Part shown: positions 36,505 to 45,448 of the stretch, in pieces
Numbering within the stretch: the first letter of the stretch is position 1
Layout of the letters: the number at the start of each line of letters is the position of its first letter
Assembly (NCBI RefSeq): GCF_033096445.1
Contig: NZ_AP028155.1
Coordinates: forward strand, 1,431,880 to 1,495,879
From: Butyricimonas faecihominis
GTDB taxonomy: Bacteria > Bacteroidota > Bacteroidia > Bacteroidales > Marinifilaceae
Reading direction: 5' to 3'
Length of the DNA: 64,000 nucleotides
Program-made: the position numbers and the translations under genes
The notes under the pieces: generated by a model
What the model was told of the DNA's origin: nothing
Databases searched by the model: none
Seen by the model: the letters and a program-made list of their open reading frames with translations, nothing else

Positions 36505-37890
36505 ATGAGTAATACGCAATACGCAGTCTGCCACCTTCAACGTGGCAGTGGTAATGATTCTGGTATGTCATGCCATATAGAAAGGAAGGATGCCAAGAGG
36601 GAAAAATATGTACCCATCAATGCCGATGCAAATAGGACGCACCTCAATCGGGAACTGGTTGTATTTCCTGCCGGGGTGAAGAACCGGACGGATGCTATAC
36701 AACATCGGATAGACCATGCCAGACTGCATCGCAAGGTTGGCAAGAACCAGACGAAAGCCATCCGCATTATCTTGACCGGAACACATGAACAGATGATGAA
36801 GATTGCCAAGGAAGGTAAGTTGGATAATTGGATAGATGCCAATCTAAAATGGCTGAAAAATACTTTCGGAAGCGAGAATCTTGTTTCTTGTGTATTGCAC
36901 ATGGACGAGAAAACTCCGCACTTGCATGCCACAATCGTACCCATTGTAACAACAGAACGACTTCGTAAAAAGCGTGAGGGTGAGAAGAAGTACGCAACAA
37001 AGTCCGGGGCACGCCTATCGGCAGATGATGTTATGCGACGTAGCAAACTGCACGAATACCAGAACAGTTATGCAGCAGCCATGAAGCCATTCGGATTGCA
37101 GCGTGGCATTGTCGGTTCTACAGCAAAACATCTGGCAAATTCAGAATACTATAAACAGCAAATAAATCGGTATGAGGAAGACATCGCCAAATTGCAGGCA
37201 GACATTGAAAAAGCACAAGAGGGGAAAAACACAATCCTTTCGTGGTTCGGCAAGGGGGATTTGGCTAAAGCGAAAAAAGAGCTTGCGAGTAGGGATGAGC
37301 AGATTGCCAAACTCAAAAATCAGATTAAAACCCTAATGTCTGAAAAGTCTCAACTGAAAGAAAAACATAGGGAAGAGATTGAACAATTAAGGAACGGCTA
37401 TCAGAAAGAGATAGACAAGGCTATACGTATGGCAGAAAAAACAGGCCGACAATCCAAAGCAAAGGATTCTGTTATAGAAAAGTTGAATCTACGCATTGAC
37501 CAGCTCGACCGTAAGGCTAACCCTCAGCGTTACAGTCTGTCATCCGGGGCGGAACTTATCCACCATTTCATTCCCAATTATAATAAGCCCAGTCTGCATA
37601 TTTGGACACAGGTAGGTAATGAGAAATACGACTCTATAAAACATGTTGATTGGCTCAATCCGATATGGGAAAGTTTCACCAAAGACGAAGCTACCATCTA
37701 TGAATTGATAAATGATGTGTTTGAGCCTCAGGAACAGGTCAATGAAGCACAAGCCAACCTACTTGGAGTGGCTTTTGAACTTGCCGCAGGTGGTCAGGCG
37801 CAAGTCCATGTCGGAACTGGTAGCGGAGGTTCATCCTCTGAACTCCCTTGGGGAGAACAGAAGACGAAAAACTCACAGCAACGCAGATAA
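36505..37890 (+). CDS. MobV/Pre-family relaxase
   Basis: 461 residues. N-terminal Mob_Pre domain: IERKDAKREKYVPINADANRTHLNREL and the metal-binding HMDEKTPHLHATIVP near residue 133 (HxDExxPHxH), which nicks and covalently holds the transfer origin strand. The central part from about 215 to 340 is a long coiled coil (YKQQINRYEEDIAKLQADIE onward), and the C-terminus is variable. The gene follows an oriT-like repeat block. Its presence without mating-pore genes makes the element mobilizable, not self-transmissible. Confidence 0.9.
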   Translation: MSNTQYAVCHLQRGSGNDSGMSCHIERKDAKREKYVPINADANRTHLNRELVVFPAGVKNRTDAIQHRIDHARLHRKVGKNQTKAIRIILTGTHEQMMKIAKEGKLDNWIDANLKWLKNTFGSENLVSCVLHMDEKTPHLHATIVPIVTTERLRKKREGEKKYATKSGARLSADDVMRRSKLHEYQNSYAAAMKPFGLQRGIVGSTAKHLANSEYYKQQINRYEEDIAKLQADIEKAQEGKNTILSWFGKGDLAKAKKELASRDEQIAKLKNQIKTLMSEKSQLKEKHREEIEQLRNGYQKEIDKAIRMAEKTGRQSKAKDSVIEKLNLRIDQLDRKANPQRYSLSSGAELIHHFIPNYNKPSLHIWTQVGNEKYDSIKHVDWLNPIWESFTKDEATIYELINDVFEPQEQVNEAQANLLGVAFELAAGGQAQVHVGTGSGGSSSELPWGEQKTKNSQQRR

Positions 37891-37897
37891 ATTGCCT

Positions 37898-38704
37898 TTA
37901 CCAAGTTATAATCTTATCCACAATTTCCTGTTGCTCGGCACTGCTACGCCTCAAATAAATACGAGTGGTTTCAATGCTTTCATGCCCCATCAGGTCGGCA
38001 AGTAAAGAAATATCGTTGAACTTCTCCAAGAAATTCTTGGCAAAGCGATGGCGGAACGAATGAGGATAAACCACTTTCTCGTTCAAACCATATTTTGTGG
38101 CATAGTTTTTTAACTGTTGGGCAATACCTCTGGTGGTGATACGCTCGCCAAAGCGATTGAGGAATAGATAACCGCTTGTACGATTGGTGCTATTGAGCCA
38201 CTCCGTAGCTTCCTTGCGGAGTGATTTAGGAATATAGATACGACGTATCTTGCCACCTTTGGTATAGATGTCAAAATAACCTATCTGCACGTGTTCCACC
38301 TTCATTTGTATTAGTTCACTGACTCGTGCACCTGTAGCAGCAAGGAAACGAACTACGAAATACCATTCTTGGTTTTCTTCCTTTTTTAGTTTGTTTTTCA
38401 GAAAAGCGTAGTCGGCATTGCTGATTACATTTTCCAGATAACTACGCTGTTGTACCTTGACGGATTTTAATCTCAAACGAGATTTATTCATATAGTCAAG
38501 ATACTTGTTCATTGCCTGAATACGTAGATTTACGGTTTTAGGCTTGAATTTTTCAATGAGATAAGTCTTATAAACAAGCAGGTTGCGCTTGTTCAGTTCC
38601 TTATGTCGGGAATAATACTCTTTTACGGCATATAGATAAGCCGCAATCGTGTTCTCCGCCATATTCCCTTGACGAAGATACGTTCCAAAATTTTCAATGT
38701 TCAT
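37898..38704 (-). CDS. Tyrosine recombinase, probable hsdS invertase
   Basis: 268 residues from the ATG at 38704. SAM-like N-domain (MNIENFGTYLRQGNMAENTIAAYLYAVKEYY) and catalytic domain with Arg in GARVSELIQ, Lys in YTKGGKIRRIY, His-x-x-Arg in PHSFRHRFAKNF, His in MGHESIETTRIY and the Tyr there. It is not next to an att site; it sits head to head with the silent hsdS cassettes, the classic place for the DNA invertase of a phase-variable type I RM locus. Its start region has an 11-bp inverted repeat (38710-38720 and 38741-38751). Confidence 0.85.
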   Translation of the reverse strand: MNIENFGTYLRQGNMAENTIAAYLYAVKEYYSRHKELNKRNLLVYKTYLIEKFKPKTVNLRIQAMNKYLDYMNKSRLRLKSVKVQQRSYLENVISNADYAFLKNKLKKEENQEWYFVVRFLAATGARVSELIQMKVEHVQIGYFDIYTKGGKIRRIYIPKSLRKEATEWLNSTNRTSGYLFLNRFGERITTRGIAQQLKNYATKYGLNEKVVYPHSFRHRFAKNFLEKFNDISLLADLMGHESIETTRIYLRRSSAEQQEIVDKIITW

Positions 38705-38709
38705 GTCTG

Positions 38710-38751
38710 ATACATTATTAGTTAAACAATTCACTATCATTAATAATGTAT
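38710..38751. promoter_or_regulatory. Inverted repeat between invertase and silent hsdS
   Basis: ATACATTATTA (38710-38720) and TAATAATGTAT (38741-38751) face each other across 20 bp just upstream of the invertase start. Possible autoregulatory operator or recombinase arm site. Confidence 0.4.
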
Positions 38752-38772
38752 GGTATTTACAAATTCATTGAG

Positions 38773-38788
38773 TTCCTATTATGAGAAG
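38773..38788 (+). repeat. hsdS inversion repeat 1, silent copy
   Basis: TTCCTATTATGAGAAG is identical to the sequence in opposite orientation at 41956-41971 inside the active hsdS. In both genes it lies at the same codons, just before the first TRD; homology continues for about 90 bp at roughly 80% identity. Confidence 0.75.
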
Positions 38789-39529
38789 ATGCTTGCTACG
38801 GGAGAGGTGAAGTGCATTGATGAGGAGATACCGTTTGAGATACCCCAGGGGTGGGAATGGGAGCGTTTTGGCAATGTAATGATAAATAAGGATAGTGAAA
38901 GGGTTCCACTTTCTGTAGCTCAACGTCAACATCTAAAGAAAACTTACGATTATTATGGGGCTTCCGGTGTTATCGACAAAGTTGACAAATATCTTTTTGA
39001 TAAAGATTTATTGCTAATTGGGGAAGATGGGGCAAATCTTATCAATAGAAGTACCCCCATTGCTTTTATAGCAAAAGGAAAGTATTGGGTGAACAATCAT
39101 GCCCATGTGCTTGATGTTTGCAGCGAAATGGCACTTTCTTATGTAGCTCTATTTATAAATGCTATATCTCTTGTCGATTATGTAACAGGTACAGCTCAAC
39201 CGAAAATGAATCAAGAAAAGATGAATTCCATTTTATTGGCAATACCACCTGTAAAAGAACAGCACAGAATATTGGAGAAAATGTCGATGGTTGATGCTTT
39301 TATTGATAAGTATGCTACTTTACAGACAAAATTGGATTCTTTAGATAATTCTGTTTACGAACTTCTTAGAAAGTCTATTCTACAAGAGGCTATTCAAGGA
39401 AAACTCGTTCCACAAATAGCAGAAGAAGGTTCTGCGCAAGAACTGCTTGAACAAATAAAAGCAGAGAAGCAAAAGTTAGTGAAGGAGGGCAAGCTAAAGA
39501 AGTCCGCCTTGGCTACTTCTGTTATCTTC

Positions 39530-39549
39530 CGTGGTGACGATAACAAGTA
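39530..39549 (+). repeat. hsdS inversion repeat 2, silent copy
   Basis: CGTGGTGACGATAACAAGTA is identical, inverted, to 41177-41196. In both genes it encodes the RGDDNKY block between the central spacer and the second TRD, so recombination here would swap only the second TRD. Confidence 0.8.
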
Positions 39550-40141
39550 CTTCGAGAAGAATGGAAATACGGAAATGAATATTACTGACGAGATTCCATT
39601 TGAAATACCTGATAGCTGGAGTTGGGTAAGACTTAACGATATATGTTCTTATATCCAAAGAGGGAAGTCACCTAAATACTCTCTGATAAAGAAATACCCT
39701 GTTGTAGCGCAAAAGTGTAATCAATGGAGTGGTTTCTCAATAGATAAAGCCCAATTCATAGATCCAGATACTTTATCATCGTATGGTGAAGAACGTATTT
39801 TACAGGACGGAGATTTAATGTGGAACTCTACAGGATTGGGAACATTAGGACGAATGGCAATTTATTGTAGTACCTTAAACCCGTATGAATTGGCTGTGAC
39901 AGATAGTCATGTTACTGTTATAAGAGCAATGAAAAAGTTTGTTCTGCCACAATACCTTTATTACTATTTCACAAGCAATACGGTACAATCTGTAATAGAA
40001 GATAAATCGGATGGTAGTACAAAACAAAAGGAGCTTGCAACTGCTACAGTAAAAACTTATCTAGTTCCGATTCCACCTCTGATGGAGCAAAGCCGAATTA
40101 TCTCAAAGATTGAGCAATTAGCAAGTATTATGAGAGGATAA

Positions 40142-40626
40142 ATGCGCAAACCGTTGAGATTGAGCTTCCTTTTGAATATCCTAACATTTGGTCTGTGCTA
40201 CGTTTGAAAGACATATGCCAACTGATAGACGGTGAAAAAAGAAACGGAAAGGGCATCTGTCTGGATGCAAAATACCTACGTGGTAAATCATCTGCTACCA
40301 TTGTAGAGAAAGGAAAATTTGTCTATGCCGGAGATAACATCATTCTTGTAGATGGTGAAAATTCAGGTGAAGTTTTCACTGTTCCGCAAGATGGGTATAT
40401 GGGGAGTACATTCAAACAGTTATGGCTTTCTTCGGCTATATGGAAACCATATATTTTGGCTTTCATTCTGTTCTATAAAGAGGATTTGAGAAATTCAAAA
40501 AGAGGTGCGGCTATTCCGCACCTCAATAAAGAGTTATTCTACAATCTGCCTATTGGTATTCCACCTTATCAAGAACAGCAGCGTATTGCAGAACGGATAA
40601 ATGAACTATCGCAGTTGCTCAAATAG
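40142..40626 (+). pseudogene. Third silent hsdS half-cassette (single TRD)
   Basis: The frame is open from before 40144, so the first start-like codon (GTG 40195) is not meaningful; the TRD begins at IELPFEYPNIWSVLRLKD. It contains one TRD and the distal conserved helix (EQQRIAERINELSQLLK), lacks an N-terminus and central spacer, and ends at TAG 40624-40626, overlapping the convergent active hsdS by 21 bp. It is probably a donor of a C-terminal specificity half. Confidence 0.7.
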
Positions 40627-42162
40627 TTTTTCTATTTGAGCAACAATGCGTTGTTGTTCTTTAATCGGAGGTAATGGTATTAATATTTCTTTTACTTTTG
40701 CTATACTTACACCACCTATAATGCCCGTTTTATTTAGGTTAAATAGTTCAAAGAACGATGGTGACTGTAGATAATAGTACATGTATTTCCCGATTCCAAC
40801 AAATGGTGAGAAACAACATAACTTATTCCCAAAACATACATCTTGATTCAGTATTGCAATTTTTCTTCCGGCACTTCCACCTTCAATACACATCAATATT
40901 GAGTTATTGGGAGCAAGTCTAAAATCAGGTTCATATTGTTTCGGAATCGCAATGCCATTATCGTAAATAATCCGATTATTAAAATCAACATCCTTAGTTC
41001 CAATATAATAACGTCCTATAACATCTGTAAATTTTGATTTCTTTTCAGTTTCACTAATACTGTTGCCAGTGTAAATGTTTGCAATATGAGAAAGTCTTGT
41101 CCATACCCAATTCTTGGGAGTTTCAAAAGGTATCTGTTCTGTTATATCCAAGCACTTTTTACCTACCTGCTCATAATACTTGTTATCGTCACCACGAAAG
41201 ATAACAGAATCAGTCAAAGTAGACTTCTTCAACTTGCCTTCTTTAATGAGTTGCTGCTTTTCCAATTTTATCTGTTCAAGTAACTCTTCGCCAGTTCCTT
41301 CTTCTGCTATTTGTTGTACAAGCCGACCTTGAACAGCTTCTTGTAGGATGGATTTTTTGAGATTTCCTAGAAGCTCTACATTTAATTTATCTAATGTCTC
41401 TTGAGATTTTGCATATCGATCGATAACAGGTAATATTTCTTGAAGTTTTTTATCTATTTCATATTGCTCGTTAGTAGGTGGAAGTGGAATTAGAAGATTT
41501 AATATATGCTCACGGCTAATTCCAGGGATAACACCTTGTGCATTAGAAATTATCGTTTGCAAATTAGCTTCAACTACAGATTTAACATATGATAGACTTA
41601 TCGCATTGGAGAAATTTCTAATAATTTGAATTTGTCTAGCAATATGTATTTTATCTACATTACAGATGCACATTTTCCCAACTCCTGAACCTTTACAAAC
41701 AATAAGTAAATCTCCTAATTTTCCTATTACCGTAGGAGTTTCAGTCCAACGATTTATTACCAAATTCCCATTCACAATATTACTTGCTCCTGTAATATAG
41801 GGAATTCCTTGATTACTCGAATTATACTTTTCAGGAATAAAGTCTTGCCCTGATAGCAGTTCTATAACATTTGACAGTTTACTCCATTCCCATCCCTTTG
41901 GAATCTCAAACGGAATCTCCTCATCAATACATTTCACTTCCCCCGTAGCGAGAAACTTCTCATAATAGGAATTATCATCACCACGGTAAATGATAGATTC
42001 GTTTTTATCTTTCTTGATTTTCTTTTCCTTGACCAGTCTAGCTTTTTCGGCTCTGATACGTTCAAGAAGTACAGATGCCGGTTCGTCATTAGGATCTTGC
42101 GGTACAAGTTTGCCCTGTATCGCCCACTGAAGTATGCTGTTTTTTAATTGCTTTCCGTTCAT
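40606..42162 (-). CDS. hsdS: Type I restriction-modification specificity subunit HsdS (active copy)
   Basis: 518 residues. N-terminal MNGKQLKNSILQWAIQGKLVPQ, conserved linker KDKNESIIYRGDDNSYYEK, TRD1 (about 75-235), central spacer LKKSILQEAVQGRLVQQIAEEG with the FRGDDNKYYEQ block, TRD2 (about 330-490) and distal helix KEQQRIVAQIEKLFEQLR. It recognises the bipartite DNA target for HsdM and HsdR. It is the only copy with a full N-terminus and lies last in the operon, 3 bp after the AIPR gene. Two 16-20 bp segments are inverted-repeat partners of the silent cassettes. Confidence 0.92.
   Translation of the reverse strand: MNGKQLKNSILQWAIQGKLVPQDPNDEPASVLLERIRAEKARLVKEKKIKKDKNESIIYRGDDNSYYEKFLATGEVKCIDEEIPFEIPKGWEWSKLSNVIELLSGQDFIPEKYNSSNQGIPYITGASNIVNGNLVINRWTETPTVIGKLGDLLIVCKGSGVGKMCICNVDKIHIARQIQIIRNFSNAISLSYVKSVVEANLQTIISNAQGVIPGISREHILNLLIPLPPTNEQYEIDKKLQEILPVIDRYAKSQETLDKLNVELLGNLKKSILQEAVQGRLVQQIAEEGTGEELLEQIKLEKQQLIKEGKLKKSTLTDSVIFRGDDNKYYEQVGKKCLDITEQIPFETPKNWVWTRLSHIANIYTGNSISETEKKSKFTDVIGRYYIGTKDVDFNNRIIYDNGIAIPKQYEPDFRLAPNNSILMCIEGGSAGRKIAILNQDVCFGNKLCCFSPFVGIGKYMYYYLQSPSFFELFNLNKTGIIGGVSIAKVKEILIPLPPIKEQQRIVAQIEKLFEQLR
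40616..40644. terminator. Shared 3'-end palindrome of facing hsdS genes
   Basis: TTGCTCAAATAG, TTTTT, CTATTTGAGCAA: each arm encodes the last codons and stop of one of the two convergent hsdS reading frames. It can form a terminator hairpin on both strands and is also a third inverted repeat for recombination. Confidence 0.75.
41177..41196 (-). repeat. hsdS inversion repeat 2, active copy
   Basis: Reverse complement of CGTGGTGACGATAACAAGTA at 39530-39549. It sits between the two halves of the active hsdS. Confidence 0.8.
41956..41971 (-). repeat. hsdS inversion repeat 1, active copy
   Basis: Reverse complement of TTCCTATTATGAGAAG at 38773-38788. Inversion between the two copies would flip about 3.2 kb and place the silent TRD A and TRD B behind the active N-terminus. 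Confidence 0.75.
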
Positions 42163-42165
42163 TTT

Positions 42166-43950
42166 TTAATCCTCTGCTTGTACTCTATATGAGAAATACT
42201 TTGAGTCTATTTTTACTCCATTTTTAAGTTTGGAATCCATCTCCTTATTCATTGTTGGGAGGAAAGAAAAATAATTCTGAATAGCAGACATAATACCTGC
42301 ATTGCAACTCTTGTTTTTTACCCAATTTTGAGGAATGAAACTTCTATTATTCTGCTCGCAATTGTTTTTTTCTGCCGAAATAGCACTGTTTAAACAGTTT
42401 GCCGCAATATTAATTATGCTGTCAACAAGATTGTTTTCAGAAGCAACTTTTAAGCACTCACTCGGTGATGGTACATTTGTTTGATTGTTACATTTAGCAA
42501 AAACCATTGATATGGCAAAAAGAAGATGGTATGGAGCATAAGCCTTCATTGTTAGTAGTTCCTCTTCCAGTCCTAATGGGTTTTCCTGAGTCCATGCATC
42601 CATTATTTTTCTCATCCAAAACGATAGAGCATAAGCATCTTCAGGCAAATAGTCGTTCTTGAACAATGTATTGAAATACTTGTCAAAAATCTTAGTTTCA
42701 CCATAAGATAAATTAGGTCTTTGCATGTACCAAGCTGTAAGATTCTTTCCTAAATATGATAACTCTATGCAGTACTGTTTGTCCTTGTCGGCTGGAATAA
42801 TTTCACCTCTTTTGGTTGCAAAGAATCCATTAGAATATTTTGCTTCGTATGCCTTTTTGAGTTTCAATATCTGCTTACTGTTACTGCGTAAATCTCTTGC
42901 CTTTACAGCACTTTGCGTGTTTGTGTTAATGCTAATAGAATCAGCCCTGTCTCTTTGTGGAATTTCATAAAATCTGAATAGAACATAAGCATCATCACGC
43001 TTTCGTACATTCTCACTACAACTTAAAATAGTATTCAATGATTGACATCCATTTACAACATTCAATCCATAAAGTTTAAACTCACCATTGCCACATTCTT
43101 CAATTTTGTTACAAATGGCAGTGATTCCATTATGAAAAAAGAAGAAGTCACCACATTTATTCGGATCGTTTATGGTTTTCTTGATCTTTTTATTTACGGT
43201 ATTGTTAATGCCTAAACTCTGTCGTACATTTTTCTGGAACAAAGATCCATCTTTAATGCCAGGGAGTTTTATACATTCTTTCAGAGGCATGGCTGCAACT
43301 ATTACGCTTGTCGCCCCTAATTCTGTCGTCATATATTTACCAGCTTCAAGCTTGATAGTATGGTTTAAAGTTGGATTCGTTTGTTCAATAACACAACTAT
43401 AAGCATCTTCCAAACCTTGTTTATCAACTACGGAGAATTGTGTACTATAATTCAATTCAGCATCATCTTCCTCTGATAATTTGGTTTGGAATGAATGTAT
43501 ATCATCCATAGCCGCATCCGTAAAGATAGATGTTGTTATTAATTCAAAACATACGCAGTAAGAGTCATCTTCTAATGCTGTTGCTATTTCTGATATTTTA
43601 GTCTTTAATTTAGAATTAGCATTTTCCTGTAATTGAGCTAAGTTACTAAACTGGCTCCAAGCAGATATAACTTCTCTCACAGGAGTTGCATCAACAGATT
43701 CACCAAGGTAGTATTTCCCTTGTACAATATATATTTTTTGCTCGTCTTCATCAATGTATACGGCATCAATTTGTTTATCATTGGCTCCGTCTGTGATGGC
43801 ATCTTTAGCTTGTCTTTGATCCAGAAGATGTATATTCCGCATATACCACGCAACGAAACGTTGACCATCATTTGGAAAATTATTTTTATAATAATCTTGC
43901 GTAATTTCGTTTTTTATGATTTCAAGTACATTTGCCATAATTATATTCAT
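42166..43950 (-). CDS. AIPR-family abortive phage infection protein
   Basis: 594 residues (start 43950 or the internal ATG MANVLE at 43938). The N-terminus looks like a PD-(D/E)xK nuclease: QIDAVYIDEDEQKIYIVQGKY supplies Asp62 and a Gln-x-Lys at 77-79. The AIPR core contains FFFHNGITAICNKI and NVVNGCQSLNTI near 270-310. AIPR proteins were first seen in abortive infection and are often encoded in type I RM operons. It lies directly between Fic/Doc and hsdS with no gaps, so it is made as part of the same operon. Confidence 0.85.
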   Translation of the reverse strand: MNIIMANVLEIIKNEITQDYYKNNFPNDGQRFVAWYMRNIHLLDQRQAKDAITDGANDKQIDAVYIDEDEQKIYIVQGKYYLGESVDATPVREVISAWSQFSNLAQLQENANSKLKTKISEIATALEDDSYCVCFELITTSIFTDAAMDDIHSFQTKLSEEDDAELNYSTQFSVVDKQGLEDAYSCVIEQTNPTLNHTIKLEAGKYMTTELGATSVIVAAMPLKECIKLPGIKDGSLFQKNVRQSLGINNTVNKKIKKTINDPNKCGDFFFFHNGITAICNKIEECGNGEFKLYGLNVVNGCQSLNTILSCSENVRKRDDAYVLFRFYEIPQRDRADSISINTNTQSAVKARDLRSNSKQILKLKKAYEAKYSNGFFATKRGEIIPADKDKQYCIELSYLGKNLTAWYMQRPNLSYGETKIFDKYFNTLFKNDYLPEDAYALSFWMRKIMDAWTQENPLGLEEELLTMKAYAPYHLLFAISMVFAKCNNQTNVPSPSECLKVASENNLVDSIINIAANCLNSAISAEKNNCEQNNRSFIPQNWVKNKSCNAGIMSAIQNYFSFLPTMNKEMDSKLKNGVKIDSKYFSYRVQAED

Positions 43951-44424
43951 TTATTCGTAATCTTCGCCTTGTATTCCTAATTCTCCTTTGCTCATGGCAT
44001 TGGCAATATCTATTTTCAGTTCTTCGTCATAATCTTTACTGGTCAAAAAGCTATTGACGATGCGTAGCAGCAAATCTTGGTCGATGTTCGATGCTGCCAC
44101 GTGATAAATGATAGATTCCAATGTACGCATACAGATACAAGCGTGCCAATAGTAATTATTTTTGTGTAAGAAGTACGCACTCAAAGTCAGTGCAATACGC
44201 TTGTTCCCATCATTGAAGAAGTGCCCGGAACAAAATCTATACATCAAATAGGTCAGTTTGTCGGCAAAGGTAGGATAGTATAAATCGTTTTGCACAAAAT
44301 CCAATGTAGCACGAATACCGCCTTCATCACGCACTCCTTCAAAGCCACCATCACTGGCATCAATCATTTTGCCATAGATGTTTAGGGCTTCATCGTAATC
44401 TATGTAAATAATTCCCTTATTCAT
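43951..44424 (-). CDS. Fic/Doc-type death-on-curing toxin
   Basis: 157 residues. The Fic motif is SGHFFNDGNKRIALTLSAYFL near residues 67-86, with His68, Phe70, Asp72, Gly73, Asn74, Lys75 and Arg76, the Doc-like HxFx(D)GNKR form. No N- or C-terminal inhibitory helix with the S/TxxxE(G/N) motif is visible in the protein itself. The neighbouring RhuM-like gene overlaps it by 8 bp and could be the antidote or regulator. Doc enzymes phosphorylate EF-Tu, other Fic proteins adenylylate; which applies here is unknown. Confidence 0.85.
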   Translation of the reverse strand: MNKGIIYIDYDEALNIYGKMIDASDGGFEGVRDEGGIRATLDFVQNDLYYPTFADKLTYLMYRFCSGHFFNDGNKRIALTLSAYFLHKNNYYWHACICMRTLESIIYHVAASNIDQDLLLRIVNSFLTSKDYDEELKIDIANAMSKGELGIQGEDYE

Positions 44425-45433
44425 CCTCTGCTTGTTTTAAGCGTTTAAGCACATCTTTATTGTCCGCTAAGATACGGTCAAAATCAATAGACTGGTCGCC
44501 GATGAATCGTTCAAACTCTTCTGGAGTAACAGCTTGCAGATAATCTGCTATATTACCATGATACGCATCCCGAAAGCTGAAATCTCTTGAAGCCATTTTT
44601 GTTCTGGCGTCATTTAGATAAGGTTTCTGCATGGGATGTTCGGCAAGTTCATTCACAATGCGCTCTACCTCGTCAATGGTAAGTTTTCTGCCGCCATTTT
44701 CCTTGAATCGTTCACTGATAGCAGCACCCACTCCGTTTTCAAAAGAAGAGATAACCAATAGAACCTCTGAATACAACGTGTGTCGAACATTGTCTTTTGA
44801 ATCCAACTTTAATACTTCTCGGTATTCTTTAGCATTCTCTTTGAATACAGCTTTGTAGATAAAATCTGTAATCTGAGAATATTTGTATGTAGGATGCCCA
44901 TCCACATATTGATTGATGGCAGAAGTAAGATTTTTCCGATAGTTTTCTTCTGTGATTGCGGCAGGAAGATAATTCACATCTCTACGATTAATATATTTTG
45001 TTCCTCCACCTGTCTTTTCATTGATGGTAGTAATCACAAAATCCAAGATAAGGCTACGGACTTTTTTAGCTTTCTCACTCTCTGTAAGCAGCATACCTAT
45101 ATTCAAGAAAGAGCGGAAATTAAATAATCCGAGCTGCGTTGTTTTGCTCGCCTCATTAATAAGGTGAGCAAATTCTAACTTAAACTCTTTCAATTGTTTA
45201 CCCTTACATAAAATATATCCATTATGTTTCAGCTCATCAGAATTTGATTGCAGGTAACGATCTATTGTAGATGTGTCAACTTGATAAAAGTCGGCAACCA
45301 TTTTTTTTGTAAAGCGGTATTCTCCCTCAAAGAGCATTCCTTCTATATCAAGATGCTCTTGTACTTTACTGACCGCAAAACGATTGTTAAGTACATTCTG
45401 CCGTTCTATGTTTGAGATGGTCAAATCTTTCAT
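44417..45433 (-). CDS. RhuM-like protein, probable Fic partner
   Basis: 338 residues. N-terminal RhuM-type region (TISNIERQNVLNNRFAVSKVQEH, RFTKKMVADFYQVDTSTIDRYLQSNSDELKHNGY), where the FYQVDTSTIDRYL stretch looks like a DNA-binding helix-turn-helix, then NFRSFLNIGMLLTESEKAKKVRSLILD. The C-terminus is helical with FERFIGDQSIDFDRILAD. It stops inside the Fic gene start and begins 15 bp after hsdM. RhuM proteins are common near type I RM genes, often next to a Fic gene; that it neutralises Fic is inference. Confidence 0.7.
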   Translation of the reverse strand: MKDLTISNIERQNVLNNRFAVSKVQEHLDIEGMLFEGEYRFTKKMVADFYQVDTSTIDRYLQSNSDELKHNGYILCKGKQLKEFKLEFAHLINEASKTTQLGLFNFRSFLNIGMLLTESEKAKKVRSLILDFVITTINEKTGGGTKYINRRDVNYLPAAITEENYRKNLTSAINQYVDGHPTYKYSQITDFIYKAVFKENAKEYREVLKLDSKDNVRHTLYSEVLLVISSFENGVGAAISERFKENGGRKLTIDEVERIVNELAEHPMQKPYLNDARTKMASRDFSFRDAYHGNIADYLQAVTPEEFERFIGDQSIDFDRILADNKDVLKRLKQAEDE

Positions 45434-45448
45434 ATCACTTCACTATTA

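Larger units (their letters stand above)
38750..40141 (+). pseudogene. Silent hsdS cassette with two target-recognition domains
   Basis: 463 codons resembling the active HsdS but lacking its first about 60 residues; it begins abruptly at the homologous sequence SSYYEKMLATGEVKCIDEEI. It has TRD A (about 60-200), the central spacer SILQEAIQGKLVPQIAEEG, the conserved FRGDDNKYFEK block and TRD B (about 300-450), ending at TAA 40139-40141. No separate promoter or ribosome site was found. Its TRDs differ from those of the active gene while the spacers are close, so it is a store of specificities that inversion can move behind the active promoter. Confidence 0.8.

Noticed and set aside
40195-40626. 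A complete small hsdS-like gene starting at GTG 40195
   Set aside because: The frame is open well upstream of the GTG and the TRD homology starts earlier (near 40160), so the GTG is an accidental start.
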